Shown: positions 16,440 through 24,843 of the stretch, piece by piece
How the letters are laid out: every line of letters starts with the position of its first letter
Numbering within the stretch: the stretch's first letter is position 1
Notes under the pieces: generated by a model
What the model saw: only the letters and a program-made list of their open reading frames with translations
Databases searched by the model: none
Told to the model about the DNA's origin: nothing
Translations under genes and position numbers: made by a program
Source of the DNA: Sulfurimonas sp. HSL3-1
Lineage (GTDB): Bacteria > Campylobacterota > Campylobacteria > Campylobacterales > Sulfurimonadaceae
DNA: 64,000 nucleotides
Direction: 5' to 3'
NCBI RefSeq assembly: GCF_039645995.1
Contig: NZ_CP147920.1
Coordinates: 62,001 to 126,000 of the forward strand

Positions 16440-18395
16440 TTACTCTGCTTTGCCGGGTTCGGCTTTGAAACGCTTGTGCTGATAGAGGTCGTTGATGACA
16501 TGGATAAAGGCCGTCGTGTCGCGTTCGAGTTCCGTATCGTGCGCCGCGGGGGTCAGGTGGTCCTCTGCGGAGAGGTCGAAGGTCAACGCCGGGGTGTCGG
16601 GCTGGACGACGGCGAGTTTGTCACCGTTGCGCAGAGCGTACATGTCGTGGAACTGCATCAGCACCATCTCTTTTTCGGGGTCTTCGAAGATCGATTTGCC
16701 GAGGATGGGATAGGTCAGGTCGAGTCCGACGGCGTCGAGGGCCGTGGCCAGGACGTCGGGCTGGGTGGAGCGCTTGGAGACGCGCTGGGGTTTGATGCCG
16801 CCGCCGAGGAGCATCCCCATGATGCGGTATTTCGGCACGGGGACGAGGTCGTCGCCGTAGGTACGGACGTTGTGGTCGGCCAGGATCATGAAGACGGTGT
16901 CGTCGTAGTACCCTTCGCGCTTGGCGTCGTCGATGAGTTTCCCGATAGCGTAATCGGCGAACTTGATGGCGTTCTCGACGCTGTTCTTCGGTTTGCCGGG
17001 GATCAGGTCGATGCGCCCGCCGGGGAACTCGAACGGGGTGTGGTTGGTGGTACTGAAGAGCACCGAGACGAAGGGCTGCCCTTTGGCGTGCCACTTGGCG
17101 AACTCTTCGTTGGCGCGGACGACGAGGTCTTCGTCGCAGACGCCCCAGATGCCCGTGAAGGCGGGGTTCTTGAACTCGGGCTGATCGATCAGGACGTCAA
17201 AACCGTTGCCGTAGAACCAGCCGCGCATATTGTCGAAGTTGCTGGCCCCGCCGTAGATGAAGCTGCTGCGGTAGCCGTAGGGTTTGAGCAGGGAGGCGAC
17301 GGTAAAGAAATCCTCCTGGGACTTGTTGCGTTTGACGACCCCTTTGCCCGGCACGGGGAGAAAACCGGAGACGCTGCCGGCGATCCCCCGCACGCTGCGG
17401 GTGCCGTTGCTGTAGAGATGGTCGAAGAAGAGGGACTCTCCGGCGAGGCGGTCGATGTTGGGGGTGACCCCTTTCTCGCCGCCGAGGGCGCCGACGAACT
17501 GCGCGCCCAGGCTCTCCTGGAGGAAGATGACAAGGTTTTTCGGCTTGGCGGAGGGGAAGTGGGTCGGCTGGGTCCGCCGGAAAGGGTCCTCCATGTTGCC
17601 GACGGGGATGCGCAGCTGGCGGGAGACCCGCTCATAGGCCTCCTCCAGCGGCATCTTGCCGTATTTGCTCATGACGACGCCGTGCTTCTTCTGCGAATAG
17701 TAGGCGTAGCCGATGCTGTAGAGGCTGTTCTTCGTGATCTCGTTCACGACGTGCGAATCGGTGTAGACCGCGAGGGAGATATTGGCCGCGCGGTGGCTGA
17801 AGGAGGAGCGGATGCCGATGAAGAGCACGGCGACCAGCGGCAGCAGCAGAAGCAGGCGGAAGGGCCACTTGATCTCGAAGACGACCTCAAATGTCTTGCG
17901 CGTCAGGGTCCAGAAGAGGTACCCCGCCACGGACATCATGATGGCGGCGACGAGCAGCTTGAGCTTGTAGGTCGCCCAGATATTGCCGAACACCTCTTTG
18001 GGGTAATCGAGGTAGTTCAGGAAGATGTCGTTGGGACGGACGTCGAATTCGGCGAAGAAGGGGAAGGTCGCATTTTCGATAAAGAGGGCCACCAGCAGAA
18101 AAACGAGCAGATAGACCCGGATGAAGGTGCGGACGGGGCCGCCGAGAATCCGGGGCGCCGTAAAGAGCAGCAGGACCGGCAGCGCGAGGATGATACAGGC
18201 GACGATCGTATCCATCTGCAGCCCGAGCAGGAAGCTGAGCCACTGGCTGACCCCGGCATCGGCGATCCGGTCGTAATAGAGCGCGAATAAAAGGGCCCGT
18301 CCGCTAAAGAAGATGGCAATGAAAAGCAGGTAAAAAGCGAAGAGCTGGCGCAGCGATGCGACGATAGCCTGCTTTTGGGTGAGCGGTGGGTGCAT
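16440..18395 (-). CDS. LTA synthase-like phosphoglycerol transferase (alkaline phosphatase superfamily)
   Basis: 651 aa. Five N-terminal membrane helices (residues 10-210) anchor a periplasmic sulfatase-fold domain (about 270-600). Visible catalytic features are NLVIFLQESLGAQFVGAL (metal-binding Glu), the nucleophile region SNGTRSVRGIAGS (Thr), FIYGGASNFDNMRGWF, and VFMILADHNVRTYG (Asp-His metal ligands). In Gram-negatives such proteins add phosphoglycerol or phosphoethanolamine groups to periplasmic glycans or lipids. AAAGGG precedes the ATG, and a minus-strand TATAAT at about 18430 fits its promoter. Confidence 0.85.
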   Translation of the reverse strand: MHPPLTQKQAIVASLRQLFAFYLLFIAIFFSGRALLFALYYDRIADAGVSQWLSFLLGLQMDTIVACIILALPVLLLFTAPRILGGPVRTFIRVYLLVFLLVALFIENATFPFFAEFDVRPNDIFLNYLDYPKEVFGNIWATYKLKLLVAAIMMSVAGYLFWTLTRKTFEVVFEIKWPFRLLLLLPLVAVLFIGIRSSFSHRAANISLAVYTDSHVVNEITKNSLYSIGYAYYSQKKHGVVMSKYGKMPLEEAYERVSRQLRIPVGNMEDPFRRTQPTHFPSAKPKNLVIFLQESLGAQFVGALGGEKGVTPNIDRLAGESLFFDHLYSNGTRSVRGIAGSVSGFLPVPGKGVVKRNKSQEDFFTVASLLKPYGYRSSFIYGGASNFDNMRGWFYGNGFDVLIDQPEFKNPAFTGIWGVCDEDLVVRANEEFAKWHAKGQPFVSVLFSTTNHTPFEFPGGRIDLIPGKPKNSVENAIKFADYAIGKLIDDAKREGYYDDTVFMILADHNVRTYGDDLVPVPKYRIMGMLLGGGIKPQRVSKRSTQPDVLATALDAVGLDLTYPILGKSIFEDPEKEMVLMQFHDMYALRNGDKLAVVQPDTPALTFDLSAEDHLTPAAHDTELERDTTAFIHVINDLYQHKRFKAEPGKAE

Positions 18396-18544
18396 TCTTG
18401 TCCCTTTGGGTATTGTGAAATGAATTATAGAATAATAGCGGATTCAGATGAACGCGGGGAGGCGGGCGTTCGAGGCGCTACTGCCGCACCGTCCCCTCCG
18501 GTGAAAAATTCGCCGCGCTTATGGGCCGGTTGCCCTTCCTGGCG

Positions 18545-18550
18545 TATAAT
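18545..18550 (+). promoter_or_regulatory. -10 box for the MFS gene
   Basis: A perfect TATAAT lies 22 nt before the ATG at 18573. With the usual 6-nt discriminator the transcript would begin near 18557, which excludes the longer in-frame starts upstream and leaves AAAAGG as the ribosome binding site. Confidence 0.6.
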
Positions 18551-18572
18551 GCGCTCCACGAAAAGGCCGCTT

Positions 18573-19730
18573 ATGTATGATTCCGTCGCCCGCAATGTCA
18601 GACTCTCCCTGCTGCTGTTGGCAACGATGGGCGTCATGTCCGGGATCGCCATTGTCGCGGCCCTGCCGCTGATCAGCCACCACTTCGAGGCGGTTCCCCA
18701 CATCGAGTTTTTCTCGAAGCTGCTGCTGACGATCCCCTCCCTCGTCATTGCCGCCGTCGCCCCCTTCGCCGGGATGATCGTCGACCGCTTCGGGCGCCTG
18801 CGCCCCCTCTACCTTGGTATCGTGCTTTTCATTATCGGCGGCAGTTCCGGTTTCTACCTTCAGGATTTCGAAGCGATCCTCGCCGGGCGCGCCCTGCTGG
18901 GCTTTTCCGTCGCGCTGCTCATGACCGCCTCCACGGCCCTGATCGGTGACTATTTTGACGAAAAGGGGCGGCACCGTTTCATGTCGATACAGGGGATGGC
19001 CGTCGGGCTGGGCGGGATCGTCTTCATCATCTCCGGGGGGTACCTGGCCCAACTGGGCTGGAACTACCCCTTTGCCATCTACCTGCTGCCGCTGCTTTTC
19101 GTGCCGCTGCTGGTCACATCGCTGTACGAGCCGCGACGGATCCATACGCACGGCGAAGAGGCGGCGGCGGTTTCGCCGAAGCTGCTGCCGGTCTATCTCA
19201 GCGCCTTTTTCTCGATGCTGCTGTTTTACATGTTGCCGACGCAGATGCCCTACCTCGTCATCGACGAGCTGCACGGCACCCCCAGCAGCATCGGGCACTT
19301 CGTCGCCGTTGCCCTGCTCGTCAACGCCCTGACGGCGCGGCAGTACGCCCGGATCCGCGCGCGGTTCACTTACGCGCAGATCTTTGTCTTCATCTACCTC
19401 TTTTTCGGCACCGGTCTGCTGGTGATGTCGCAGGTGAGCTCCCCGCACCAGCTCTTTTTCGCCTCGGCCTTCATGGGGGTGGGCTTTGGGCTCGTGTTGG
19501 TCAATATCAACGCCTGGCTGCTCTCGCTGGTGCCGCCGCACCGCCGCGGCCGCGCGGTGGGGATGCTGACGATGAGCTTCTTCCTCGGGCAGTTCTTCTC
19601 CCCCATTTTCTTTCAGCCGCTGATCGCCCAGGCCGGGATCCAGGGGCTCTTTCTGATGATTGCGGGGGTGTCGTTCGCCACGGCGGCGGTGCTTTATGTC
19701 AAAACGTTTTTGAAAAAGGGTGCGGGATGA
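18573..19730 (+). CDS. Major facilitator superfamily transporter
   Basis: 385 aa with about twelve membrane helices. The intracellular loop 2-3 motif is GMIVDRFGRLRPLYLG, the classic MFS A-motif, and the later equivalent is SLVPPHRRGRAVGML. The frame is open upstream to 18375, but the perfect -10 at 18545 and AAAAGG six bases before ATG 18573 fix the start. The family includes drug and multidrug exporters; nothing in the neighbourhood identifies the substrate. It is monocistronic and convergent with the small DUF2892 gene. Confidence 0.88.
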   Translation: MYDSVARNVRLSLLLLATMGVMSGIAIVAALPLISHHFEAVPHIEFFSKLLLTIPSLVIAAVAPFAGMIVDRFGRLRPLYLGIVLFIIGGSSGFYLQDFEAILAGRALLGFSVALLMTASTALIGDYFDEKGRHRFMSIQGMAVGLGGIVFIISGGYLAQLGWNYPFAIYLLPLLFVPLLVTSLYEPRRIHTHGEEAAAVSPKLLPVYLSAFFSMLLFYMLPTQMPYLVIDELHGTPSSIGHFVAVALLVNALTARQYARIRARFTYAQIFVFIYLFFGTGLLVMSQVSSPHQLFFASAFMGVGFGLVLVNINAWLLSLVPPHRRGRAVGMLTMSFFLGQFFSPIFFQPLIAQAGIQGLFLMIAGVSFATAAVLYVKTFLKKGAG

Positions 19731-19777
19731 AGGAAAGAGAAGGGGAACGGATCACTGTTCCCCGATGACATCGGGGT

Positions 19778-19960
19778 TTAGATGATGTTGCACTGCCCGG
19801 TGAACTTGCACAGGGGACAGAAGTTCATGATGCCGGCGATGAGGGGGATGACGCCGAGGTAGAACCAGGGATTGCCGCTGTAGGCACCGTAGCCGATAAG
19901 GGCGACGCCCAAGGCGATACGGAAGGGGCGGCAGAATTTGCGGATCTTGATAACGTTCAT
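19778..19960 (-). CDS. Small DUF2892 (YgaP-type) membrane protein
   Basis: 60 aa: a basic N-terminus (MNVIKIRKFCRPFRIALGV), two short hydrophobic helices and a Cys-rich C-terminus (NFCPLCKFTGQC). DUF2892 proteins are often fused to or adjacent to rhodanese domains and are linked to sulfur trafficking; no rhodanese is next to this copy. GGAGC precedes the ATG. Confidence 0.8.
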   Translation of the reverse strand: MNVIKIRKFCRPFRIALGVALIGYGAYSGNPWFYLGVIPLIAGIMNFCPLCKFTGQCNII

Positions 19961-20089
19961 AGATTGCTCCGTTTTTTGCGGAATTATAGCGCAGGGGGTG
20001 GGATCGTAATATTAATTATTTCAATTAGTCATGCTGCTTTCAAGGTGCATCCCCTGTTCTCATGTAGGTTTTTTAGAGTTGCTCTGGGA

Positions 20090-20095
20090 TACAAT
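20090..20095 (+). promoter_or_regulatory. -10 box placing the start of mqnL at or next to the mRNA 5' end
   Basis: TACAAT ends 8 nt before the ATG at 20104 and there is no Shine-Dalgarno sequence, so the leader would be 0-3 nt long. Confidence 0.45.
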
Positions 20096-20103
20096 ACGGA
20101 ATT

Positions 20104-21906
20104 ATGAAGATTTTTGAGACGCTCTCCCCCTGGATCAGGACCATCGACGAACCCCTCGACGTCAACCTCGAGATCCCCCATATCGCCTATGCGGAGATCA
20201 AAAAGGCCGAGCCGAAGATTCTCGTGTTTACCCACCCCGTTGACAAAGCGCTCGGCAAGACCTACGACATGCCCGTCGTGATGAATATCTTTGCCAATGA
20301 CGCCGTCGTTGAGACGATTTTCGGCGCGACGCCCGACGCCATCGCGGCGAAGGTGCAGAAGGCGCTGAAACTGAAGCCGCCCAAATCGCTCTCGGACAAA
20401 CTGGAGACCTTCAAGTTCCTCTTTGACCTCCGCAACGTCTTCCCCAAGCGTCTGAAATCCGCCGGGGCCTGCCAGGCGCGGGAGATCGCGACGCTTTCCG
20501 AGCTGCCGATCCTCAAGACCTGGTCGGATGACGGCGGCAAGTTCATCACCATGGGACAGGTCTACACGCAGAGCCTCGACGGCGAGATCCACAACGTCGG
20601 TATGTACCGCCTGCAGGTCTACGACGACCACCGCCTGGGGATGCACTGGCAGATCCACAAGGACAGCAATCACCTTTTCCACCAATATAAGAAGGCGGGG
20701 CGGAAAATGCCCGTCTCCGTCGCCATCGGCGGCGACCCGCTCTACACCTGGTGCGGGACGGCTCCACTGCCCCACGGCATCTTCGAGCTGATGCTCTACG
20801 GTTTCATCCGCAACAAGCCCGCGCGGCTCGTGAAGTGCCGGACAAACCCGATCCACGTCCCGGAGGACGCGGACATCGTCATCGAAGGGTGGGTCGACCC
20901 GGAGGTGACGGAAATAGAGGGGATGTTCGGAGACCATACCGGTTACTATACCCTCAAAGAGCCCTACCCGGTGCTCGAAGTGAGCCGCATCACCGCGAAA
21001 AACGACCCGATGTTCTACGCGACCGTCGTCGGCAAGCCGCCGCTCGAAGATAAGTACATGGGACTGCCGACGGAGCGGATTTTCCTGCCGCTCTTGCAAA
21101 CGCAGGCGCCGGATCTCAAAGACTACAAGATGCCGGAGAACGGGGTGTTCCACAACCTGATCCTCTGCAAGATCGCCCCGCAGTACCCGGGCCACAGCCT
21201 GCAGATCATGCACGCGCTTTGGGGCGTAGGGCAGATGAGTTTCGTCAAGCACGCCCTCTTTGTCGACGAATCGGCCCCGGAACTGGGCGATTACGAGGCG
21301 CTGACACAGCATATTCTTGACCGCCTCAGCCCGGACGCCGTGACGATCACGACGGGGATCGTCGACGCCCTGGACCACTCCGCGAGCAGGCCCCTCATCG
21401 GCGGCAAGCTCGGCATCGACGCGACGGGCGGTGTCGTGGAACGCACCATCGACCTGCTCGATGACGCCGCGCTGCTGAAGAAAGTGAAAACGATCGACAG
21501 CGACGTTGTCGCGCTGAAGCAGTACATGACGCAGAGCGCGAACCCGGTGACGGTGATCCAGTACGAGAAGAAGCGCCCGGCGCGCGAACTCTTCGAGGCG
21601 CTGAAGCCGCTTAGCGGACACATTGCGATCGCCGTCTTCGTCGATACGTGCCAGAACGACGTAAACAACCCCTACATGCTGGTGTGGCGGGTGACGAACA
21701 ACATCGACGCGCAGCGCGATGTTTGGCTGGAGGAGATGATCGGTGTCGACGGGACCAACAAGGACCCGATGGACGGTTTTACACGCGAGTGGCCCGGCGA
21801 CGTCGTCTGCGACGCGGACGTGTTTGCCGACCTGCGCGCACGGGGTCTGATCGACCTCGACGACGAGACGGTGGACCGATACCAGTTGGTGGGAGAGAGT
21901 AAATGA
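20104..21906 (+). CDS. mqnL: Menaquinone biosynthesis decarboxylase, UbiD family
   Basis: 600 aa, matching the long SCO4490-type UbiD decarboxylase of the futalosine route, which removes the carboxyl group from a dihydroxynaphthoate intermediate using prenylated FMN. Recognisable are the FMN/metal region GQVYTQSLDGEIHNVGMYR, HWQIHKDSNHLFHQY, AIGGDPLYTW, and EGMFGDHTGYYTLKEPYPV with the catalytic Glu/Asp set. A UbiX-type flavin prenyltransferase must be elsewhere. The stop overlaps the next ATG (ATGA), implying coupling to the dioxygenase gene. The family assignment is firm, and the pathway follows from it. Confidence 0.92.
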   Translation: MKIFETLSPWIRTIDEPLDVNLEIPHIAYAEIKKAEPKILVFTHPVDKALGKTYDMPVVMNIFANDAVVETIFGATPDAIAAKVQKALKLKPPKSLSDKLETFKFLFDLRNVFPKRLKSAGACQAREIATLSELPILKTWSDDGGKFITMGQVYTQSLDGEIHNVGMYRLQVYDDHRLGMHWQIHKDSNHLFHQYKKAGRKMPVSVAIGGDPLYTWCGTAPLPHGIFELMLYGFIRNKPARLVKCRTNPIHVPEDADIVIEGWVDPEVTEIEGMFGDHTGYYTLKEPYPVLEVSRITAKNDPMFYATVVGKPPLEDKYMGLPTERIFLPLLQTQAPDLKDYKMPENGVFHNLILCKIAPQYPGHSLQIMHALWGVGQMSFVKHALFVDESAPELGDYEALTQHILDRLSPDAVTITTGIVDALDHSASRPLIGGKLGIDATGGVVERTIDLLDDAALLKKVKTIDSDVVALKQYMTQSANPVTVIQYEKKRPARELFEALKPLSGHIAIAVFVDTCQNDVNNPYMLVWRVTNNIDAQRDVWLEEMIGVDGTNKDPMDGFTREWPGDVVCDADVFADLRARGLIDLDDETVDRYQLVGESK

Positions 21907-22637
21907 AACTGAGTGATGCGCAGCTGGCGCAGTTTGAGCGCGACGGGTATATCTTGCTGCGCGGCTTTGCCGACAAGGCGCGCTGCGAGGCGATTCTGGC
22001 GGCGGCCAAAGAGGAGATCGAGGCGCGGACACCGCCGATTGAGACGGAAGGGGAGTATACGGGTTCGAACAACTCGACCCTTCGCCGCCTACGCCAGGTC
22101 TATGACCGCCGCGAGATTTTCCGTGAGTGGATGACGGACAAGGAGATCCGCCCGATGCTGGCGCAGGTGCTCCACGACACCCCGGTGCTGACCCTGGCGC
22201 ACCACAACTCCATTATGACGAAGATGCCCTCCAAAAGTACGGAGAGCCGCTGGCACCAGGACCGCCGCTACTGGCACTTTGAGAACGACAATCTGGTGAG
22301 CGTCTGGCTGGCGCTGGGCGATGAGCGGATGGAGAACGGGGTGCTGGAGTTTATTGACGGCAGCCACAAGCTTGAATACCGACCGGAACAGTTCGATACC
22401 GATACCAGCTTTCTGACGGGTCTGCCGGAAAACGACGCCCTTATTGCGAAGAAGGTGCATTATGACCTGCATGCAGGCGACGTCATCCTGTTTCACTGCC
22501 GGACCCTGCACCACGCCTACGACAACCAGACCGACGAACCCAAGATCGCCTTCGTCTATACGGTCAAGGGCGCTTCTACCAAGCCTGTTCCCGGTACCCG
22601 TTCCGCCGAGTATCCCGAGGTTGTGCTCGAGGTCTGA
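21903..22637 (+). CDS. PhyH-family Fe(II)/2-oxoglutarate dioxygenase
   Basis: 244 aa. The N-terminus FERDGYILLRGFADKARCE is the usual PhyH opening. The iron triad is HQD in SRWHQDRRYWHF and the distal His in FHCRTLHHAYDNQ, with a downstream basic residue for 2-oxoglutarate less clear. DNLVSVWLALGDERMENGVLEFIDGSH is the core-barrel signature. It is translationally coupled to mqnL, which is unusual. It may hydroxylate a quinone, a lipid or a small metabolite; nothing in the sequence decides this. Confidence 0.85.
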   Translation: MKLSDAQLAQFERDGYILLRGFADKARCEAILAAAKEEIEARTPPIETEGEYTGSNNSTLRRLRQVYDRREIFREWMTDKEIRPMLAQVLHDTPVLTLAHHNSIMTKMPSKSTESRWHQDRRYWHFENDNLVSVWLALGDERMENGVLEFIDGSHKLEYRPEQFDTDTSFLTGLPENDALIAKKVHYDLHAGDVILFHCRTLHHAYDNQTDEPKIAFVYTVKGASTKPVPGTRSAEYPEVVLEV

Positions 22638-22771
22638 TCAGCCTCTCCCTTCCTCTTCGGAGGCGGCGAACCGTGACGGCGGTGTCTGAAACGCGGCAAA
22701 ACGGTGTGGTCGATTACATCGGGTGTTCGTTGGGGAAAACGGGGTACAGGCGCGCCGGGGGCGCCGCGGCG

Positions 22772-23407
22772 TCATTTGACGCTGACGACGATCGGTGCGG
22801 AGGTTTTGTGAGCGCTTGAGATGTGGCACTCGCGTGTCGGGTAGACCGAAACGTTTGCGGCGACACGGTAGGTACCGCTGTTCATCGCCGTGATGTTATA
22901 GATCACTTCCGAGCCGTTCGGATGGGCACGCAGACACTCGACAGAGGGCGCATCCGTAGCGAATCCGAGACCGCTGAACGTGACCTGGACGCCGTGGGCA
23001 TCGCTTCCGGAGAGCGGAAAATCTTTTGCTTTGACGATAACGCGCAGGCTGACCGGTTCGCCGACGGCGACTTTCTCTTTGTCCGGAATAAGCTCCACCG
23101 TGTATTTTTCAAAAGGGCTGTCGGCAACGGGTGCCGGGGCGGCAAGCGTCGGCATGGATGCCGGCTCGGGTTCGGCGACCGGTGCCGGCTTCGCTTTGGC
23201 GACGGCTTTCGGTTTTTCCGGGGCGGGTTTCGGCGCCATCGGCAGCGGGACCGGTTCGACTTCCGGTGAATTGGGTTCATTGACAATGCCGAGAACTTCC
23301 GGTTCACCTACATTCTGCGCCGCCGGCTCCGCATTTTTCAGACATCCGCTAAAGAGCAGACTGACGGCCAGAAGGGACCCGGCATACCGCACATACTTTT
23401 GAATCAT
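22772..23407 (-). CDS. Proline-rich lipoprotein, paralogue 1
   Basis: 211 aa, lipoprotein signal with lipobox LLFSGC near residue 21, then a Pro/Ala/Lys-rich linker (about 35-90) and a C-terminal beta-domain of about 115 residues. That domain begins YTVELIPDKEKVAVGEPVSL and contains HGVQVTFSGLGFATD, VECLRAHPNGSEVIYNITA and YPTRECHISSAH, with two conserved Cys. It resembles an Ig-like or bacterial cohesin-like sandwich, but I do not recognise the family. The ATG at 23407 is chosen for its lipoprotein signal and the AAGGAAG upstream. It is a tandem paralogue of 23695-24282. Confidence 0.8.
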   Translation of the reverse strand: MIQKYVRYAGSLLAVSLLFSGCLKNAEPAAQNVGEPEVLGIVNEPNSPEVEPVPLPMAPKPAPEKPKAVAKAKPAPVAEPEPASMPTLAAPAPVADSPFEKYTVELIPDKEKVAVGEPVSLRVIVKAKDFPLSGSDAHGVQVTFSGLGFATDAPSVECLRAHPNGSEVIYNITAMNSGTYRVAANVSVYPTRECHISSAHKTSAPIVVSVK

Positions 23408-23462
23408 ATTCTTCCTTTTCTTTGATGAAATTGGGCCCGGTCCTCTCACCTCCCTGGCCCAC

Positions 23463-23519
23463 CAGAAACCTTCGAATTCTTACTTTATACATATTTATAT
23501 GCATATTTTAAAGGTTTCC
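23463..23519 (-). promoter_or_regulatory. Paired inverted-repeat arms upstream of lipoprotein 1
   Basis: CAGAAACCTT (23463-23472) and AAGGTTTCC (23511-23519) form inverted arms whose AGAAACC/GGTTTCC starts are 49 bp apart, with an A/T-rich stretch between them that can hold the promoter. The paralogue has the same pair at the same distance. The rest of the gap to 23694 holds only a dyad at 23658-23688. Confidence 0.5.
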
Positions 23520-23657
23520 AAAGGTCATTATTATATCACAGCGATAACATTTTATTGCAATATTTTAGAAAATTCTTGCGCTTTGCAGAAAAGGTGATAA
23601 AGAAGTAATATGAATAATCCTTTCGGATTCTGGAATAATGAAGGCTTATGGCTGCAG

Positions 23658-23688
23658 ACCGGCGAAGCAGTGCTCTGCCATCGCCGGT
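23658..23688. terminator. Hairpin between the two lipoprotein genes
   Basis: ACCGGCGA and TCGCCGGT form an 8-bp perfect stem, extended by an inner GCAG/CTGC, 6 nt past the stop of paralogue 2. The T-rich run (TTTTATTT) lies on the plus-strand side, so as a minus-strand terminator it lacks its U-tract. It probably marks the 3' end of paralogue 2 mRNA. Confidence 0.45.
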
Positions 23689-23694
23689 ACGCTT

Positions 23695-24282
23695 TTATTT
23701 GACGTTAACGGTCAGTGCGTTCGACTGTTTCGTTACGCGTGAAGCTTCGCAGTGGCGGGTAGGGTAGAAGGCGACGTTCGCGACGACATCGTAGGTGCCG
23801 GCGTTGGCCGCCGTCACGTTATAGATGATGTCCGAACCGTTGGGGTGGACCCGCAGACACTCGACCGCCGGCGGATTCGCCGCAAAATCGAGACCGCTGA
23901 AGGTGACGGTGACCCCGTGGGCCTCATGCCCAGTCAGCGGGAAGCCGTTGGCTTTGACGTGGACGTAGAGACTGACGTTCTTGCCGACGTCGAGACTGGT
24001 GTCATCCATGGAGACCTCGACATTGTAGAGGTCGCAGGGTTTGTCCTCTGCCGCTGCGTTCTTGGCCGCGGCCGGTTTTGCCTTTGCAACCGGTGCGGGT
24101 GCGGCTTTCGGTGCGGGAGCTGCAGCTTCCGCTTTAGCTGCCGCCGGCGCCGCGGCCTCCGCCACAGGCTGCTGCTTGGCGGCCGGTGCCGGTGCAGGCT
24201 CCGCGTTCTTGGACGCGGCACACCCTCCGATAAGCATACTGACAGCCAAAAGGCATCCTAACTGCTTCAAGCGATGGTTCAT
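23695..24282 (-). CDS. Alanine/proline-rich lipoprotein, paralogue 2
   Basis: 195 aa. Lipobox MLIGGC near residue 20, then an Ala/Pro/Lys linker (about 28-80) and a C-terminal domain of the same type as paralogue 1: NVEVSMDDTSLDVGKNVSL, HGVTVTFSGLDFAAN, VECLRVHPNGSDIIYNVTA and YPTRHCEASRVT. The ATG at 24282 has a strong AGGAGG. The shared pattern of VECLR-HPNGS and FYPTR-C shows duplication followed by linker divergence. It is probably an envelope-exposed or periplasmic binding module; substrate unknown. Confidence 0.8.
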   Translation of the reverse strand: MNHRLKQLGCLLAVSMLIGGCAASKNAEPAPAPAAKQQPVAEAAAPAAAKAEAAAPAPKAAPAPVAKAKPAAAKNAAAEDKPCDLYNVEVSMDDTSLDVGKNVSLYVHVKANGFPLTGHEAHGVTVTFSGLDFAANPPAVECLRVHPNGSDIIYNVTAANAGTYDVVANVAFYPTRHCEASRVTKQSNALTVNVK

Positions 24283-24334
24283 ACTCTTCCTCCTCCTTGG
24301 TTCGGTATGGCCCGGAGTGTCGGCCCCGGGAAAG

Positions 24335-24391
24335 CAGAAACCTTTAACAAGTTTCATTTGTGATAACTATTTTATAGTATTAAAAGTTTCC
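24335..24391 (-). promoter_or_regulatory. Paired inverted-repeat arms upstream of lipoprotein 2
   Basis: CAGAAACCTTTAA (24335-24347) and TTAAAAGTTTCC (24380-24391) form inverted arms, AGAAACC to AGTTTCC starts 49 bp apart, identical in spacing to the arms upstream of paralogue 1. A TATAAAAT-like -10 lies between them on the minus strand. Confidence 0.5.
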
Positions 24392-24514
24392 TAAGCCATT
24401 GTATCACAATTAAAACAGTTTATGACAATTATTCAAAAAACATTGCAAAAAGATGCATGATGGTAACAGTCGAAGGAGAGGGTGGAAGGTGGTTGCTGAT
24501 TGGATAAATAGGTG

Positions 24515-24539
24515 TTACTGCCGCCTAAACCGGCAGTAA
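24515..24539 (-). terminator. Hairpin at the end of the arsenic operon
   Basis: TTACTGCCG-N7-CGGCAGTAA is a perfect 9-bp stem about 60 nt after the mini-thioredoxin stop. There is no long U-tract. Apart from this and the lipoprotein arms, the 318-bp gap 24283-24600 shows nothing. Confidence 0.5.
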
Positions 24540-24600
24540 ACGGACGCTCGTCATGAACGTATTGACCGTTCTAATACGAAAAGGTGCTACCGGAAACGGC

Positions 24601-24831
24601 TTAGGCGATCATGGCCAGGATCTCGTCGACGCTCGGCACACGGCCCGTCGACTTCACCTCGCCGTCGATGACCAGCCCCGGGGTGCTCATAACCCCGTAG
24701 GCCATGATCTTCTGCAGGTCGCTGACCTTCTCTACCTGCAGGAATCTGCCGCTCTTGGCGACCGCCTGCTTCACTTTCGCTTCGAGTTCGTTGCACTTGG
24801 CACAGCCCGTGCCCAAAATTTCGATTTTCAT
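24601..24831 (-). CDS. Mini-thioredoxin (MTH895-like, redox-active disulfide protein)
   Basis: 76 aa, a compact thioredoxin fold: MKIEILGTGCAKCNELE with a CAKC active site at 10-13, then YGVMSTPGLVIDGEV with the cis-Pro (TPGL) and a terminal helix. Such small proteins are commonly encoded beside DUF318/ArsP-like permeases and are thought to relay electrons or bind metal. It is the last gene of the arsenic operon, 12 nt after the Tat-exported unknown. Confidence 0.88.
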   Translation of the reverse strand: MKIEILGTGCAKCNELEAKVKQAVAKSGRFLQVEKVSDLQKIMAYGVMSTPGLVIDGEVKSTGRVPSVDEILAMIA

Positions 24832-24843
24832 GGTTTTTCTCCT

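Noticed and set aside
16236-18290. A 684-codon open frame opposite the LTA synthase-like gene, and similar long antisense frames elsewhere (for example 814-2079, 20029-22032, 32857-34347)
   Set aside because: Each lies fully opposite a gene with clear family motifs and has biased, non-protein-like composition. GC-rich DNA produces such shadows.
23610-23702. A 30-codon ORF between the lipoprotein genes
   Set aside because: Weak ribosome binding site, overlaps a hairpin, and no protein-like features.
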